Assembly: GCF_026965555.1 (NCBI RefSeq) | Contig: NZ_CP114040.1 | Span: 10,204,001 to 10,268,000 of the forward strand | Length of the DNA: 64,000 nucleotides | Source of the DNA: Nannocystis punicea | GTDB lineage: Bacteria; Myxococcota_A; Polyangia; Nannocystales; Nannocystaceae | Direction: 5' to 3' | Position numbers and translations under genes: made by a program | Part shown: one piece after another, positions 1-9,919 of the stretch | Position numbering within the stretch: the stretch's first letter is position 1 | Layout: the number at the start of each line of letters is the position of its first letter | Notes under the pieces: generated by a model | The model's input: only the letters and a program-made list of their open reading frames with translations | The model's database searches: none | Told to the model about the DNA's origin: nothing

Positions 1-126
1 CTGCAGGCCGGCCTCAATCAGCCGCTCGGAGCGGCGAGCCGCGCCGAGGGCGGAGAAGCCGGCGCTGGCCAGGCTGAGCACGAACAGCAGGAGGATCGAG
101 GCTGTACCGAGGGTGGCGATCGACAT
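1..126 (-). CDS. ccmF: CcmF-like cytochrome c haem lyase subunit (N-terminal fragment)
   Basis: Only the first 42 codons are in the window; the gene runs off the left edge. The ATG at 126 is preceded by an AAGGAG ribosome site. The visible protein starts MSIATLGTASILLLFVLSLA and continues into a Gly-Ala-Ala-Arg-Arg turn, which resembles the first membrane helix of the CcmF/CcsA haem-handling family. CcmF joins haem delivered by CcmE to apocytochrome c on the outer face of the membrane. It begins 21 bp after ccmE, so the two are almost certainly co-transcribed. The call rests on the N-terminal pattern plus this neighbour, because the catalytic WWD region is not in view. Confidence 0.6.
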   Translation of the reverse strand, partial: MSIATLGTASILLLFVLSLASAGFSALGAARRSERLIEAGLQ

Positions 127-147
127 GGGGCTGCTCCTTGGGACAGA

Positions 148-567
148 TCAGCGACCGTTCTTGCTCGGGTCGGCCGAGGGCCGCTCCTCGTACTTCGACG
201 GGCACTTGGCGGCCATCTCCTCCGACTCGAAGCGGCCGTCCTGCAGCTCGCCGGTGAGGATGACCTCGCCGCCCTCGGCGAAGGTGTCGGGCACCATGCT
301 GGTGAAGTGGACCGGCATGCGCCGGCCGTCGCGCTCGATGTCGAAGGTGTAGTCGCCGGCCTCGCCCTTCTTCTGCCGGACGGTGCCGGGCACCACGGTG
401 CCGTGGACCTTGATCATGCGGCCGCTGTACATCGCCGGGTTGTCGACGACCTTGTCGACGAAGATGTAGTCGAGCACGCCCTCGCCGCTGCTGGTGCTGA
501 CGAGGTAGAACACCGCGCCGCCGACGAAGAGACTGATGAAGACCTTGGACGAGACGGGGAGCGCCAT
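148..567 (-). CDS. ccmE: CcmE haem chaperone, Cys-type (CXXXY) variant
   Basis: Membrane-anchored periplasmic haem chaperone of the System I cytochrome c maturation pathway, 139 aa. It has one N-terminal membrane helix (about residues 8-25) followed by the small OB-fold, with family features such as YIFVDKVVDNPAMYSG and the GEVILTGEL strand. The residue that binds haem covalently is normally the His of an HXXXY motif. Here the same place, near residue 123, reads CPSKY, so the ligand is Cys. This CXXXY form is known in archaea and Desulfovibrio. The gene lies 7 bp after moaA and just before ccmF, and serves the many c-type haems encoded upstream (ActA, ActE, CtaC, lipoprotein cytochrome c). 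Confidence 0.9.
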   Translation of the reverse strand: MALPVSSKVFISLFVGGAVFYLVSTSSGEGVLDYIFVDKVVDNPAMYSGRMIKVHGTVVPGTVRQKKGEAGDYTFDIERDGRRMPVHFTSMVPDTFAEGGEVILTGELQDGRFESEEMAAKCPSKYEERPSADPSKNGR

Positions 568-574
568 GACGGGG

Positions 575-1639
575 TTAGCCTCCGATGCTGATCATCGCCT
601 TGTCCGGGCCTCCGTGGCCATCCAGGGCGAAAGTGTGGCCCGACTGCTTGGACCCCAGGATCGCGCGTACGCGCGCCGCGAGGGCGACCGGGCCGGCGGA
701 TCGCAGGACCGAGCGTAGATCGCCGGCGTCGTCGCGGGCGAGACAATTGTGGAGCGTGCCTGCGGCCGACAGCCGCAGGCGGTTGCACGAGGCGCAGAAG
801 TTCTCGGTCATGGGGGCGATGACGCCGACGCGGCGGCCTGCGTGAGGGCCCGAGGCGACGCGCCAATAGGTCGCAGGGCCGAGGCCGCGCACGCCCTCGC
901 CGCTGTCGCTCACGAGCGGCGCCATGGCCGCGACGGCGATCCGTTCGCGGATCTCGGCAGCCGGCATCAGCTCGCCGGGCACGTACAGGCGGCCGCCCGA
1001 CATCGGCATGACCTCGATGAAGCGTGGCACGAAGCCCCGCTCCCACGCCCACAGCGCGAGCTCACCGAGCTCGTGGTCGTTGAAGCCGCGGATCGCCACG
1101 GTGTTGATCTTGACGCTCTCGAAGCCGGCGCCCTGCGCGGCGTCGAGGCCCGCGAGCACCTCGGCCAGCACGCCGCGGCGGGTGATGGCTGCGAAGCGCT
1201 CGGCGTCGAGGCTGTCGAGGCTGACCGTGAGGCCGCGCAGGCCGGCGCGGCGCAGCGGCGCGGCCATCTCGGCGAGGCGCGCGCCGTTGGTGGTGAGGAC
1301 GACGTCGATCGGGATCGCGGCCAGCGACTCGACCAGCTCGACCAGGCCGCGGCGGACCGTCGGCTCACCGCCGGTGAGGCGCACGCGCTCGACCCCGAGG
1401 CCGGCGAACACCTGCACGATCGTCGCGACCTCCTCGAGCGTGAGCAGGTCGGCGCGCGCGAGCCGGTCGATGCCCTCCTCGGGCATGCAGTAGGTGCAGC
1501 GGTAGTTGCACCGGTCGGTCAGCGACACTCGCAAGTAGCGGACGCGTCGCGCCTGCGGGTCGACCAGCGGCCCCTCCGACAGCGGAGGCCCCCCGACCGC
1601 GGACGGCGGCCGCGCGGTGCGGAGTTGAACCAGGGTCAT
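575..1639 (-). CDS. moaA: GTP 3',8-cyclase MoaA (molybdenum cofactor biosynthesis)
   Basis: Radical SAM enzyme, 354 aa, catalysing the first step of molybdopterin synthesis from GTP. The N-terminal 4Fe-4S motif CNYRCTYC is seen near residue 48, with the GGEP motif (LTGGEPTVR) after it. The C-terminal second cluster is built from CASCN plus a Cys about 14 residues on. The chain ends in Gly-Gly, as expected for MoaA, whose GG tail is needed for activity. Length is normal. It sits between the oxidase genes and ccmE, with only 7 bp to ccmE, an unusual place for a moa gene; no other moa gene is in view. The ActB subunit upstream is molybdopterin-enzyme-like but that family is considered cofactor-free, so a direct link is doubtful. 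Confidence 0.93.
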   Translation of the reverse strand: MTLVQLRTARPPSAVGGPPLSEGPLVDPQARRVRYLRVSLTDRCNYRCTYCMPEEGIDRLARADLLTLEEVATIVQVFAGLGVERVRLTGGEPTVRRGLVELVESLAAIPIDVVLTTNGARLAEMAAPLRRAGLRGLTVSLDSLDAERFAAITRRGVLAEVLAGLDAAQGAGFESVKINTVAIRGFNDHELGELALWAWERGFVPRFIEVMPMSGGRLYVPGELMPAAEIRERIAVAAMAPLVSDSGEGVRGLGPATYWRVASGPHAGRRVGVIAPMTENFCASCNRLRLSAAGTLHNCLARDDAGDLRSVLRSAGPVALAARVRAILGSKQSGHTFALDGHGGPDKAMISIGG

Positions 1640-1696
1640 GCGCGAACAACCTGCTGCGTCACCTTATGTTACCACAGGCGCGAGCAGCGCCCGCCG

Positions 1697-1714
1697 GGGC
1701 CCGAAAGCGGGCCC
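1697..1714 (-). terminator. GC-rich hairpin after the cox genes
   Basis: GGGCCCG, four-base loop AAAG, CGGGCCC: a 7-bp stem lying 85 bp beyond the ctaF stop codon and 58 bp before moaA. There is no T tract, so it could be a pause site or mRNA end-protecting structure rather than a true intrinsic terminator. It may separate cox from moaA-ccm expression. Confidence 0.3.
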
Positions 1715-1798
1715 GGCCACGAAGCTGCCCCGTCTCGGGCGGCTCGTGGCCGGATTCGCCTCGTCTCGCGCGGGACGCGAGCGAGCTCGTGATCACTC

Positions 1799-2341
1799 TC
1801 AGTGCGCAGCGGCCTTGTGCTCGGCCTTGGCGTCGGCCTTGTGCTCGCCGCCGTGGTCGCCGCCGCCGTGACCGCCGCCGTGGGCTTCGATGTCGGCGAG
1901 GACCTTGGCGCGCCGCTCGGGCACGTTGTCGACGCCGACGACGAGGCCCTTGCCGGCGTTCTGCTGCTCCTTCCAGCGGACGAACGTCTCCTGCTCGTCG
2001 TTGAGGGCGTCACGGCTCTTGAGGTCGAACATCGTGAAGCCGAAGAAGATGCCGACGAAGATGATCGTGCCGAGGAAGACGAACAGGTGGTACTTGTCGT
2101 CGTACTTCAGGTGCATGAAGTAGGCGACGACCAGCGACGCCTTGATGAAAGCGACGACCATCGCCACCGTGAGGCTGGCGGGGCCGAGGTCGGCGAACGA
2201 GACCGCGAACGTCAGGCCGGTGAGGACGAACAGGGCGCCGATGACGGCGTTGTACGTGCTCATCGGGGAGATGTGCTCGTGGACCTCGTGCGGGTGCTCG
2301 ACCGGTTGACCGTTGAGGAAGACCTTTGCCATGACAATCAA
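1799..2341 (-). CDS. ctaF: Cytochrome c oxidase subunit IV-type protein
   Basis: Small accessory subunit of the caa3 haem-copper oxidase, 180 aa. It shows three hydrophobic segments (about residues 30-50, 58-76 and 88-106), including the typical VVAYFMHLKYDDKYHLFVFL stretch of prokaryotic subunit IV. The N-terminus carries a short polar arm (PVEHPHEVHEHISPMSTY). The C-terminal 45 residues are an unusual His/Lys/Gly-rich tail (HGGGHGGGDHGGEH) that could bind copper or other metal; that role is inference. The start is the ATG at 2341, 13 bp after ctaE. It is the last gene of the act-cox series. Confidence 0.85.
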   Translation of the reverse strand: MIVMAKVFLNGQPVEHPHEVHEHISPMSTYNAVIGALFVLTGLTFAVSFADLGPASLTVAMVVAFIKASLVVAYFMHLKYDDKYHLFVFLGTIIFVGIFFGFTMFDLKSRDALNDEQETFVRWKEQQNAGKGLVVGVDNVPERRAKVLADIEAHGGGHGGGDHGGEHKADAKAEHKAAAH

Positions 2342-2354
2342 CTCCGGGCGAGGG

Positions 2355-3038
2355 TCACTTGACCAGGTAGAGGAGCGGGAAGAGGAAGATCCAGATCAGG
2401 TCGACGAGGTGCCAGTACAGGCCGGTGTTCTCGATGGCCACGTAGTTCTTGGCGCCGAACTCGCCGCGACCGGCGCGGACGAACATCCACAACATGATGG
2501 CGAGGCCGATCGCCACGTGGATGCCGTGGAGGCCGGTCATCATGAAGTAGACGCCGAAGAAGATGTGCGGCAGCCCGTCGATCTCGTAGCCGTGGAGGTG
2601 CGCCGTGTAGTACTTGCCCGGCAGCATGCCGTGCTGGAACTTGGCGCTGTACTCGAAGTACTTGACCACCATGAAGATGCAGCCGCACAGGATGGTCAGC
2701 ACGAGCATCAGGCGCAGCTTCTTGACGTCGCCGAGCTGGATCGAGCGGACCCCGAGGGCCATGGTGTACGACGAGGTCAGCAGGACCACCGTGTTGATGC
2801 CGCCGGCCCACTTGCTGAGGTGCTCGTGCGCCTCGAGCACCATCTCCGGGTAGAACATCCGGAGGATGAAGTAGGCGAGGAACAGGCCCGAGAACATCAG
2901 GATCTCGGTGGCCAGGAAGAGCCACATCCCGAGCTTCGCCGAGGCCGTCTGCTGGCCCATCGTGTCGAAGTGGTGGGCCAGGTGCGGGTTGTGCTCGTCG
3001 TCGTCGTGGGCGGGCGCGTGGGCGTGTTCGTTGCTCAT
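2355..3038 (-). CDS. ctaE: Cytochrome c oxidase subunit III
   Basis: 227-aa membrane subunit III of the caa3 oxidase. Family landmarks are MWLFLATEILMFSGLFLAYF in the first helix, the HLHGYEIDGLPHIFFGVYFM segment, the GLHGIHVAIGL His-containing helix and the final ENTGLYWHLVDLIWIFLFPL. About five helices are visible. The N-terminal 25 residues are His/Asp-rich, a feature shared with other proteins of this operon (ActC, ctaF, and the 6651-7436 protein). It lies 34 bp after ctaD, whose product it stabilises. Confidence 0.95.
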   Translation of the reverse strand: MSNEHAHAPAHDDDEHNPHLAHHFDTMGQQTASAKLGMWLFLATEILMFSGLFLAYFILRMFYPEMVLEAHEHLSKWAGGINTVVLLTSSYTMALGVRSIQLGDVKKLRLMLVLTILCGCIFMVVKYFEYSAKFQHGMLPGKYYTAHLHGYEIDGLPHIFFGVYFMMTGLHGIHVAIGLAIMLWMFVRAGRGEFGAKNYVAIENTGLYWHLVDLIWIFLFPLLYLVK

Positions 3039-3072
3039 GGCTGCGTACCCCGTGGAACTCGCGTCAAAGAAA

Positions 3073-4716
<1,644 letters not shown>

Positions 4717-4747
4717 GGGAGACTCCGTGGGTGCCGCGGGCGAAGCG

Positions 4748-5776
4748 TTACTTCTGGGCCTTGATGTAGGCGATGAGCGCGGCGATCTGCTTGTCGTCGA
4801 AGCGCCCGGCGAAGCTGGGCATCTGCGGGCTGAAGCCGGACACGATCTTCGCGTTGGGCTCGAGGATCGACTCGCGGATGTAGTTCTCGTCGATGGTCAC
4901 GGTGCTGCCGTCAGCCAGGGTCTCGGTCCTGCCGAACAGACCCTTGAAGCTCGGACCGGTCTTCACCGTGCCGTCGGTGGTGTGGCAGCTGGCGCAGCCG
5001 CCGCGGACGACGACGCGGGCGCCGAAGTCCTCGGCCGACTCGGTGTCGCCCTGCTTGAGCTCGCAGGCCTTGGCCAGGACGGCGTCGTACTCCTCGGCCG
5101 CCACGACGTGCACGCGGCCGACCATGCTCGAGTGCTCGTCACCGCAGTACTCGGTGCACATCAGCGGGTAGAGGCCCGGCTTGGTCGCCTCGAACCAGAG
5201 CACCGTGTAGCGGCCCGGCACCACGTCCTTCTTCAGGCGGAACGCCGGCAGGTAGAACGAGTGGATGACGTCGACCGAGGTCATCGTCAGGCGCATCGGC
5301 TTGCCGACCGGGACGTAGAGGTCGTTGGTCAGCGAGCAGCCCTTCACCTCGGGGTACTCGATCGTCCACGACCACTTCTGGCCGGTGACCCGCACGTCCA
5401 TCGCGTCCGGCGGCGGCGTCGCCTGCTTCATGAACTCGATCTCGCCCCAGGCGAACAAGATCACGAAGAAGAACGTCGGGATCGCGCTCCAGATGAACTC
5501 GAGCTTGCCGTTGTGGGTCAGCGGCGAGGTCTTGGCGTGGCCCTCGGCGGGCTTCTTGTACTTCCACATGAAGTACGCCTGGACCCCGATCATGCCGACG
5601 AAGGCGATGCCGCAGAGGATCCAGAAGAAGATGTAGAGCGTGTCGAGCGCCTCGGCGTTGGCCGAAGCCGCCGGCAGGAGGCTCCACGGGGAGTCCGACA
5701 TCGGCGGCGTGCCCGGGTTCGAGGGCGGCAACGCGGCTTCCGCGGCGGCAGGGGCGATCAAGAGCGAGAAGAGCAC
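4748..5776 (-). CDS. ctaC: Cytochrome c oxidase subunit II with fused cytochrome c domain
   Basis: 342-aa caa3-type subunit II. The start is a GTG at 5776 with a strong GGAGG eight bases upstream. There is a short signal peptide, two membrane helices (about 38-60 and 85-105), then a CuA cupredoxin domain with CTEYCGDEHSSMVGRVHV carrying the Cys-Cys-His-Met ligands. A fused class I cytochrome c domain follows, with CASCH near residue 258 and an axial Met in SPQMPSFAG. Electrons from the act complex would enter through this haem, go to CuA and then to ctaD. Copper for CuA is probably inserted by the SCO protein encoded 23 bp upstream. Confidence 0.96.
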   Translation of the reverse strand: MLFSLLIAPAAAEAALPPSNPGTPPMSDSPWSLLPAASANAEALDTLYIFFWILCGIAFVGMIGVQAYFMWKYKKPAEGHAKTSPLTHNGKLEFIWSAIPTFFFVILFAWGEIEFMKQATPPPDAMDVRVTGQKWSWTIEYPEVKGCSLTNDLYVPVGKPMRLTMTSVDVIHSFYLPAFRLKKDVVPGRYTVLWFEATKPGLYPLMCTEYCGDEHSSMVGRVHVVAAEEYDAVLAKACELKQGDTESAEDFGARVVVRGGCASCHTTDGTVKTGPSFKGLFGRTETLADGSTVTIDENYIRESILEPNAKIVSGFSPQMPSFAGRFDDKQIAALIAYIKAQK

Positions 5777-5799
5777 GGGTTTACCTCCGCAGGTCCCTG

Positions 5800-6639
5800 T
5801 CAGGCCGTGGCCCGGCGTTCACGCCGCCAGTACACGAGCAGGGCTGTTCCGATCAATAACACAGTCACGGCGCCCGCGATGCGCATGAGACCGAACGCAA
5901 ACGGGCCGTAGCGACCGAGGGTCGCATCGTAGTGAAAGCAACTGAGGATGAGCCGGTCGATGGTGGTGCCCACCCGACCCTCGCTGGCCTCGATGAGGCC
6001 GAACTTCAGGTCGCTGGGGTTGTACGACAGGCCGTAGACGTAGCGGGCGATCTTGCCCTCGGGGGACAGGAACGCGATCACCGCCGGATGCGCGTACTGG
6101 TCCTGCTCCGGGTCGTACGTGTACGAAATCCCGAGCTGGGCCGCGAGCAGGCGGATGTTCAGGGCGTCGCCGGTGAGGAACGCCCAGTCGACGTCGTCGC
6201 CCCGCCCCAGCGAGTTGAGGTGGTTCTGCCGCTTCGGCCCGGCCACCTCCGGCGTCTCGCGCGGGTCGATGCTGACGGTGAGCACCCGGAAGTGCTCGTC
6301 CCCCGCCGTCCAGTCGAGCTTGGCCAGCGCGTCCGTCAGCTCGTTGAGCTGCACGTTGCACAGCACCGGACAGCGGAAGTAGTTCATCGTCACCAGCACC
6401 GGCCGCTTGCCGTCGAGGTAGTCACCGAGGGTGACGCGCTTGCCGGTGTGGTCGACGAAGCTCAGGCCGCGATCGACGTCGAGCCCGAGGTGCTCGTCGA
6501 CGTCGATCGCAGTCATCGCCGGCGCCAGCGCCTGGTTGCTGCCCGCCGGCCGCACGTCGCCGGGAGCGGCGCGCACGGCCGCGGCTGACCCAAAGGCCAG
6601 CGCGGCGGAGAGACAGGCTGCGGGGATCCGGCAAGACAT
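5800..6639 (-). CDS. SCO1/SenC copper chaperone for CuA assembly
   Basis: 279-aa thioredoxin-fold metallochaperone. A signal peptide spans roughly residues 1-25. The copper/thiol motif CPVLCN lies in MNYFRCPVLCNVQL, and the distal His ligand fits the QYAHPAVIAFL segment. A C-terminal membrane helix (IAGAVTVLLIGTALLVYW) anchors it, which is less common than the usual N-terminal anchor. It sits directly upstream of ctaC and downstream of the Ala/Pro-rich protein. A second SCO paralogue is encoded at 16242-16955, with a CPSTCP motif and N-terminal anchor, so the operon has two differently tethered copper chaperones. Confidence 0.9.
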   Translation of the reverse strand: MSCRIPAACLSAALAFGSAAAVRAAPGDVRPAGSNQALAPAMTAIDVDEHLGLDVDRGLSFVDHTGKRVTLGDYLDGKRPVLVTMNYFRCPVLCNVQLNELTDALAKLDWTAGDEHFRVLTVSIDPRETPEVAGPKRQNHLNSLGRGDDVDWAFLTGDALNIRLLAAQLGISYTYDPEQDQYAHPAVIAFLSPEGKIARYVYGLSYNPSDLKFGLIEASEGRVGTTIDRLILSCFHYDATLGRYGPFAFGLMRIAGAVTVLLIGTALLVYWRRERRATA

Positions 6640-6650
6640 GACGAACGACT

Positions 6651-7436
6651 TCAGTGCGCAGGAGCGGGCGCGGGCGCGGACGGGTTGCTCTTGGCGCCGA
6701 CCGGCTCGGGCGTGCCGCCCGGGACCGGCTTGGTGCTCTCGGACTGACCCTTGTCGGCGTTGACCGGCATGGCCTCGTCCTTGGTGCCCGGCGGCAGAGC
6801 GGCCGGCGGGGTGCCCTCGGCCGGCTTCGCGGCGGCGTCGGCCGGCTTGGCGGCGTCGGTCGGCGTGCCAGCGGGCGCAGCGGCACCCTCGGCCGGGGCA
6901 GCGGCGCCCTCGGCCGGGGCAGCAGCGCCCTCGGTCGGCACCGCAGGCGCGGTCCCGTCGGCGGGCGGCGTGCCCTCCGGCGCGGCCGGGGTCGGCGTCG
7001 GCGCGGCGGCCTTCTGCCCGCCCGTGGCGACGTCGTCAGGGTGGATCCACCCCGGCGGCGGCGCGAAGGCGCCGAGCTTCTCCGGCTTGGCGAGGATGAG
7101 GTCGCGAGCCGAGGCCAGCGGGATGTAGCTGTAGCGGGCCACGACCTTGCCGGTCGCGTCGGTCAGGGTGTCCTCGCCCTGGCCGCGGGTCCGCGTCTCC
7201 ATGCCCTTGCGGTACTCGGCCAGCAGCGCGGAGCCCTCTTTGCCGCGCTCGGCGTTGAGGTCGCGCGCCTGGTCGTTGAACAGCTGCACGCAGGTGATCA
7301 GCGACAGCAGCGTCAGCGCGCCCAGGCCCCAGACGATGTTGAACAGCTCGCGGGTCGGCGGCGCGTCGAGCTCGTGGCCGCCACCGTGTCCGTGGCCGCC
7401 GTGGGCGCCGTGCGAATCGTTGTGATGCTCGGTCAT
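6651..7436 (-). CDS. Ala/Pro-rich membrane-anchored protein of the act-cox operon
   Basis: 261 aa, family not recognised. A His/Gly-rich N-terminus (HGAHGGHGHGGGH) precedes one membrane helix (about residues 33-50, LFNIVWGLGALTLLSLITCV). A soluble part ends near GAFAPPPGWIHPDD. The last 120 residues are low-complexity Ala/Pro/Glu/Gly with a tandem GAAAPAE heptad repeated three times. The placement between actF and SCO, with 11-17 bp spacings, suggests a structural or assembly role in the respiratory supercomplex. The long Pro/Ala tail could act as a periplasmic spacer. Function is unknown. Confidence 0.75.
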   Translation of the reverse strand: MTEHHNDSHGAHGGHGHGGGHELDAPPTRELFNIVWGLGALTLLSLITCVQLFNDQARDLNAERGKEGSALLAEYRKGMETRTRGQGEDTLTDATGKVVARYSYIPLASARDLILAKPEKLGAFAPPPGWIHPDDVATGGQKAAAPTPTPAAPEGTPPADGTAPAVPTEGAAAPAEGAAAPAEGAAAPAGTPTDAAKPADAAAKPAEGTPPAALPPGTKDEAMPVNADKGQSESTKPVPGGTPEPVGAKSNPSAPAPAPAH

Positions 7437-7453
7437 GACTGCCTCCGCTCCGC

Positions 7454-8710
7454 TCAGAAGTTCTCGAACCGGACCGACTCCTCGATCCGCGGGTCGCCGG
7501 TGGGCACCAGAGCCTTGCGGCCGAGCGCCCAGGTGAAGGCGGCGATGAACACGCCGGCCACGCCCAGCAGCGCGAGGATGTCGACCGGGCCGATGTGCAT
7601 GTGCATCACGTGGTCACCGCTCTCCAGCGCGTGGTGGTGCGAACGCACCGGCTGGATCAGCCAGAACATGTCGACCACCTGCATGAACAGGATCCACACC
7701 GCGGCCAGCGTCAGCGTGAACGCGTTGCGCTTGACCCCGCGGCGCAGCAGGAAGAAGAACGGGATGAAGAAGCGACCGACGACCAGCAGGAAGGTCAGCG
7801 GCAGGAAGTCGTCGGCGATGCGGTAACCGAACCACATCGTCTCTTCCGGGATGTTCGCGTACCAGATCAGGAAGTACTGGCTGAACGCGATGTACGTGTA
7901 GAACACCGTGAAGCCGAACAGGAACTTGCCGAGGTCGTGGTAGTGCTCGGTCGTCACCACGCCGCGCAGGTAGCCCGACTTGTGCAGCAGGATGACCGTC
8001 AGCGTGATCAGGGCGAACTCGCTGAGGGCGCTGCCGGCGAAGTAGTAGACGCCGAACATGGTCGAGAACCAGTGCGGGTCGAGCGACATCAGCAGGTCGA
8101 ACGCCGCGAAGCTCAGCGACAGCGCGAACAGCAGCAGCGCCGGCGCGGCCCAGAACCGCATCGAGTGGGCGGCGCGCAGGCCGGCCTCGGGGTTGCCGTC
8201 GGAGCCGGTGCTCTTGCCGTAGAAGAACAGCGACAGCACGGTCCAGATGCCGAAGTAGACGAACATGCGGATGCGGAAGAAGCCCTCGTTGAGGTAGGCC
8301 TTCTTCGCGTTGAGCATGAAGTCGTGCTCGACGGCGGCGACGTCGGTCCAGTGGTACAGGTCGTGGGCGCCGAGGAAGATGATCGGCAGGCCGAGCAGAC
8401 ACAGCACCGGCAGGGTGATCATCGCGTTCTCGGCGATCCGGCGGACCGCGATCGACCAGCCGGCGCGGACCAGGTGCTGGACGATCGTGAAGAACAGACC
8501 GCCCAGGGCAAACGCCAGGAACACCATGTAGCCGACCAGGTACGCGTACCAGAACGCGTGGCTGTCGCCGGCGCTGGTCGCCCAGGCGCCGCCGAGGCTG
8601 GCCGCGCCGAGCAGCAGGCCGATGATCGGCATCTTGCGCCACATCGAACCGGCGGGGATGTGGATCTGGTCCGCCGGGAGAACGAACGGCTTGTCGTGAG
8701 CGTGGCTCAT
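7454..8710 (-). CDS. actF: Alternative complex III subunit ActF
   Basis: 418-aa polytopic membrane protein of the ActF/DUF family paired with ActC in alternative complex III. The start is the ATG at 8710 (MSHAHDKPFVLP), chosen because it follows the actE stop by two bases and begins the hydrophobic region; the open frame upstream is antisense noise. About ten helices are present, including AFALGGLFFTIVQHLVRAGW and SLSFAAFDLLMSLDPHWFST, typical of the subunit. The protein ends with DPRIEESVRFENF. It is part of the quinol-oxidising membrane module that passes electrons to the cytochrome c subunits. Confidence 0.9.
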   Translation of the reverse strand: MSHAHDKPFVLPADQIHIPAGSMWRKMPIIGLLLGAASLGGAWATSAGDSHAFWYAYLVGYMVFLAFALGGLFFTIVQHLVRAGWSIAVRRIAENAMITLPVLCLLGLPIIFLGAHDLYHWTDVAAVEHDFMLNAKKAYLNEGFFRIRMFVYFGIWTVLSLFFYGKSTGSDGNPEAGLRAAHSMRFWAAPALLLFALSLSFAAFDLLMSLDPHWFSTMFGVYYFAGSALSEFALITLTVILLHKSGYLRGVVTTEHYHDLGKFLFGFTVFYTYIAFSQYFLIWYANIPEETMWFGYRIADDFLPLTFLLVVGRFFIPFFFLLRRGVKRNAFTLTLAAVWILFMQVVDMFWLIQPVRSHHHALESGDHVMHMHIGPVDILALLGVAGVFIAAFTWALGRKALVPTGDPRIEESVRFENF

Positions 8711-8712
8711 GG

Positions 8713-9366
8713 CTACTTGGCCTCCTCGGGCGTGCGCGCGACCTGCAGCGTGCGGACCCACACGGCGATCGCCCAGCGGTCTTGCACCGGGATCTGGGCC
8801 GCGTAGGACTGCATGGTGCCCTTGCCGTTGGTGATGACGTCGAAGAAGTGGCCGAGCGGCATGGCCCGGATCTGCGGGTCGTTGAGGTTCTTCGGCGCGA
8901 CGCTGAAGCCGCCGCCGCGCAGGGTGGCGACGCCCTGGCCGCCGCCCGTGTAGTCGTGGCAGGGCTGGCAGTAGATGTTGTAGCGCTCCTCGCCGCGGGC
9001 CATCAGCTCGGTGCTGAGCTTGATCGCCGCCGGGAGGCGGTCGAGCAGGCGGCTGTCGGGGCCGCGGCCGCGGTACAGCTCGTCGTCGTCGTGCAGCTGC
9101 CCGACGGCCACGGTGCCGGCCATCGGCAGGCGCGCCGCCCTGCCCTCGCACAGGTGCTTGTTGTGGGCGTTCTTGCAGTCGACGCCGTGGAAGAACTCGT
9201 TGACCTCCTGAGCGTCGAAGCGCTGCTGGAAGTCCATGTTCTGGATGAGGTGGACCGGCGGCAGCTCGGACCGGTTGCCCTGACAGCCGGCGGCGCCGAC
9301 GAGGGCGCAGCCGAGGGCGATGGCCGAAACAGACCCGAAGGGGCTGGGAAGGAGTTTGCGTGCCAT
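8713..9366 (-). CDS. actE: Alternative complex III monohaem cytochrome c subunit ActE
   Basis: 217-aa lipoprotein cytochrome c. The signal peptide ends at a lipobox (VGAAGC, Cys near 28). One CQPCH haem motif lies near residue 133, in YNIYCQPCHDYTGGGQG. Features shared by ActE proteins are MDFQQRFDAQEVNEFF near the mature N-terminus and the closing SYAAQIPVQDRWAIAVWVRT. Its role is to carry electrons from the ActA/ActB side of the complex towards ctaC. It starts 1 bp upstream of the actD stop region and ends 2 bp before actF, so translation is tightly coupled. Confidence 0.93.
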   Translation of the reverse strand: MARKLLPSPFGSVSAIALGCALVGAAGCQGNRSELPPVHLIQNMDFQQRFDAQEVNEFFHGVDCKNAHNKHLCEGRAARLPMAGTVAVGQLHDDDELYRGRGPDSRLLDRLPAAIKLSTELMARGEERYNIYCQPCHDYTGGGQGVATLRGGGFSVAPKNLNDPQIRAMPLGHFFDVITNGKGTMQSYAAQIPVQDRWAIAVWVRTLQVARTPEEAK

Positions 9367-9367
9367 G

Positions 9368-9916
9368 TCAGTCCTCGACCTCCTCGATGTGCAGAGCGCC
9401 GGTGCGCTCGAGCAGCTCGCGGGTCTTCTGCGGGTCGTACTTGGGGTCGCGCGCCTCGATGGCGATGAAGAACTTGTCGTCCGTGTGGCGCAGGAACCGC
9501 TCGCTGTTGAACAGCGAGTGGTACCACATGGGCAACCGGTTCAGCCCGAGCATGCCGAACACCGCGCCGAAGGCGGAGAACAGCACGCCGAGCTCAAACG
9601 TCACCGGCACGAACGCCTGCCAGCTGAAGTACGGCTTGCCGGCGATGACGATCGGGTAGTCGACCGTCGAGGTCCACCACTGCAGCAGCAGGGCCAGCGA
9701 GGCGCCCGTCATGCCCATGGCGAACACGATCCACGGCAGCACGCTCGGGCCGAGGCCCATGGCCTTGTCGAGGTTGTGCACCGCGAACGGCGTGTGCGAG
9801 TCCCACACCTTGTAGCCCGCGTCGCGGACCTGCTCGCACGCGTGGTAGATGGCCCGAGCCGAGTCGTACTCGGCGAGCAAGCCGTAGGTCTTCTTCTTGA
9901 GGAGGGGCTTACTCAT
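9368..9916 (-). CDS. actD: Alternative complex III subunit ActD (DUF3341)
   Basis: 182-aa membrane protein. It begins with a soluble part matching DUF3341 (KTYGLLAEYDSARAIYHACE, then DAGYKVWDSHTPFAVHNLD). Two membrane helices follow (about 60-80 and 98-120), and it ends in a soluble tail with FFIAIEARDPKYDPQKT. ActD packs against ActC/ActF in the known complex structure and has no cofactor. It lies 3 bp after actC and 1 bp before actE. Confidence 0.93.
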   Translation of the reverse strand: MSKPLLKKKTYGLLAEYDSARAIYHACEQVRDAGYKVWDSHTPFAVHNLDKAMGLGPSVLPWIVFAMGMTGASLALLLQWWTSTVDYPIVIAGKPYFSWQAFVPVTFELGVLFSAFGAVFGMLGLNRLPMWYHSLFNSERFLRHTDDKFFIAIEARDPKYDPQKTRELLERTGALHIEEVED

Positions 9917-9919
9917 GGC

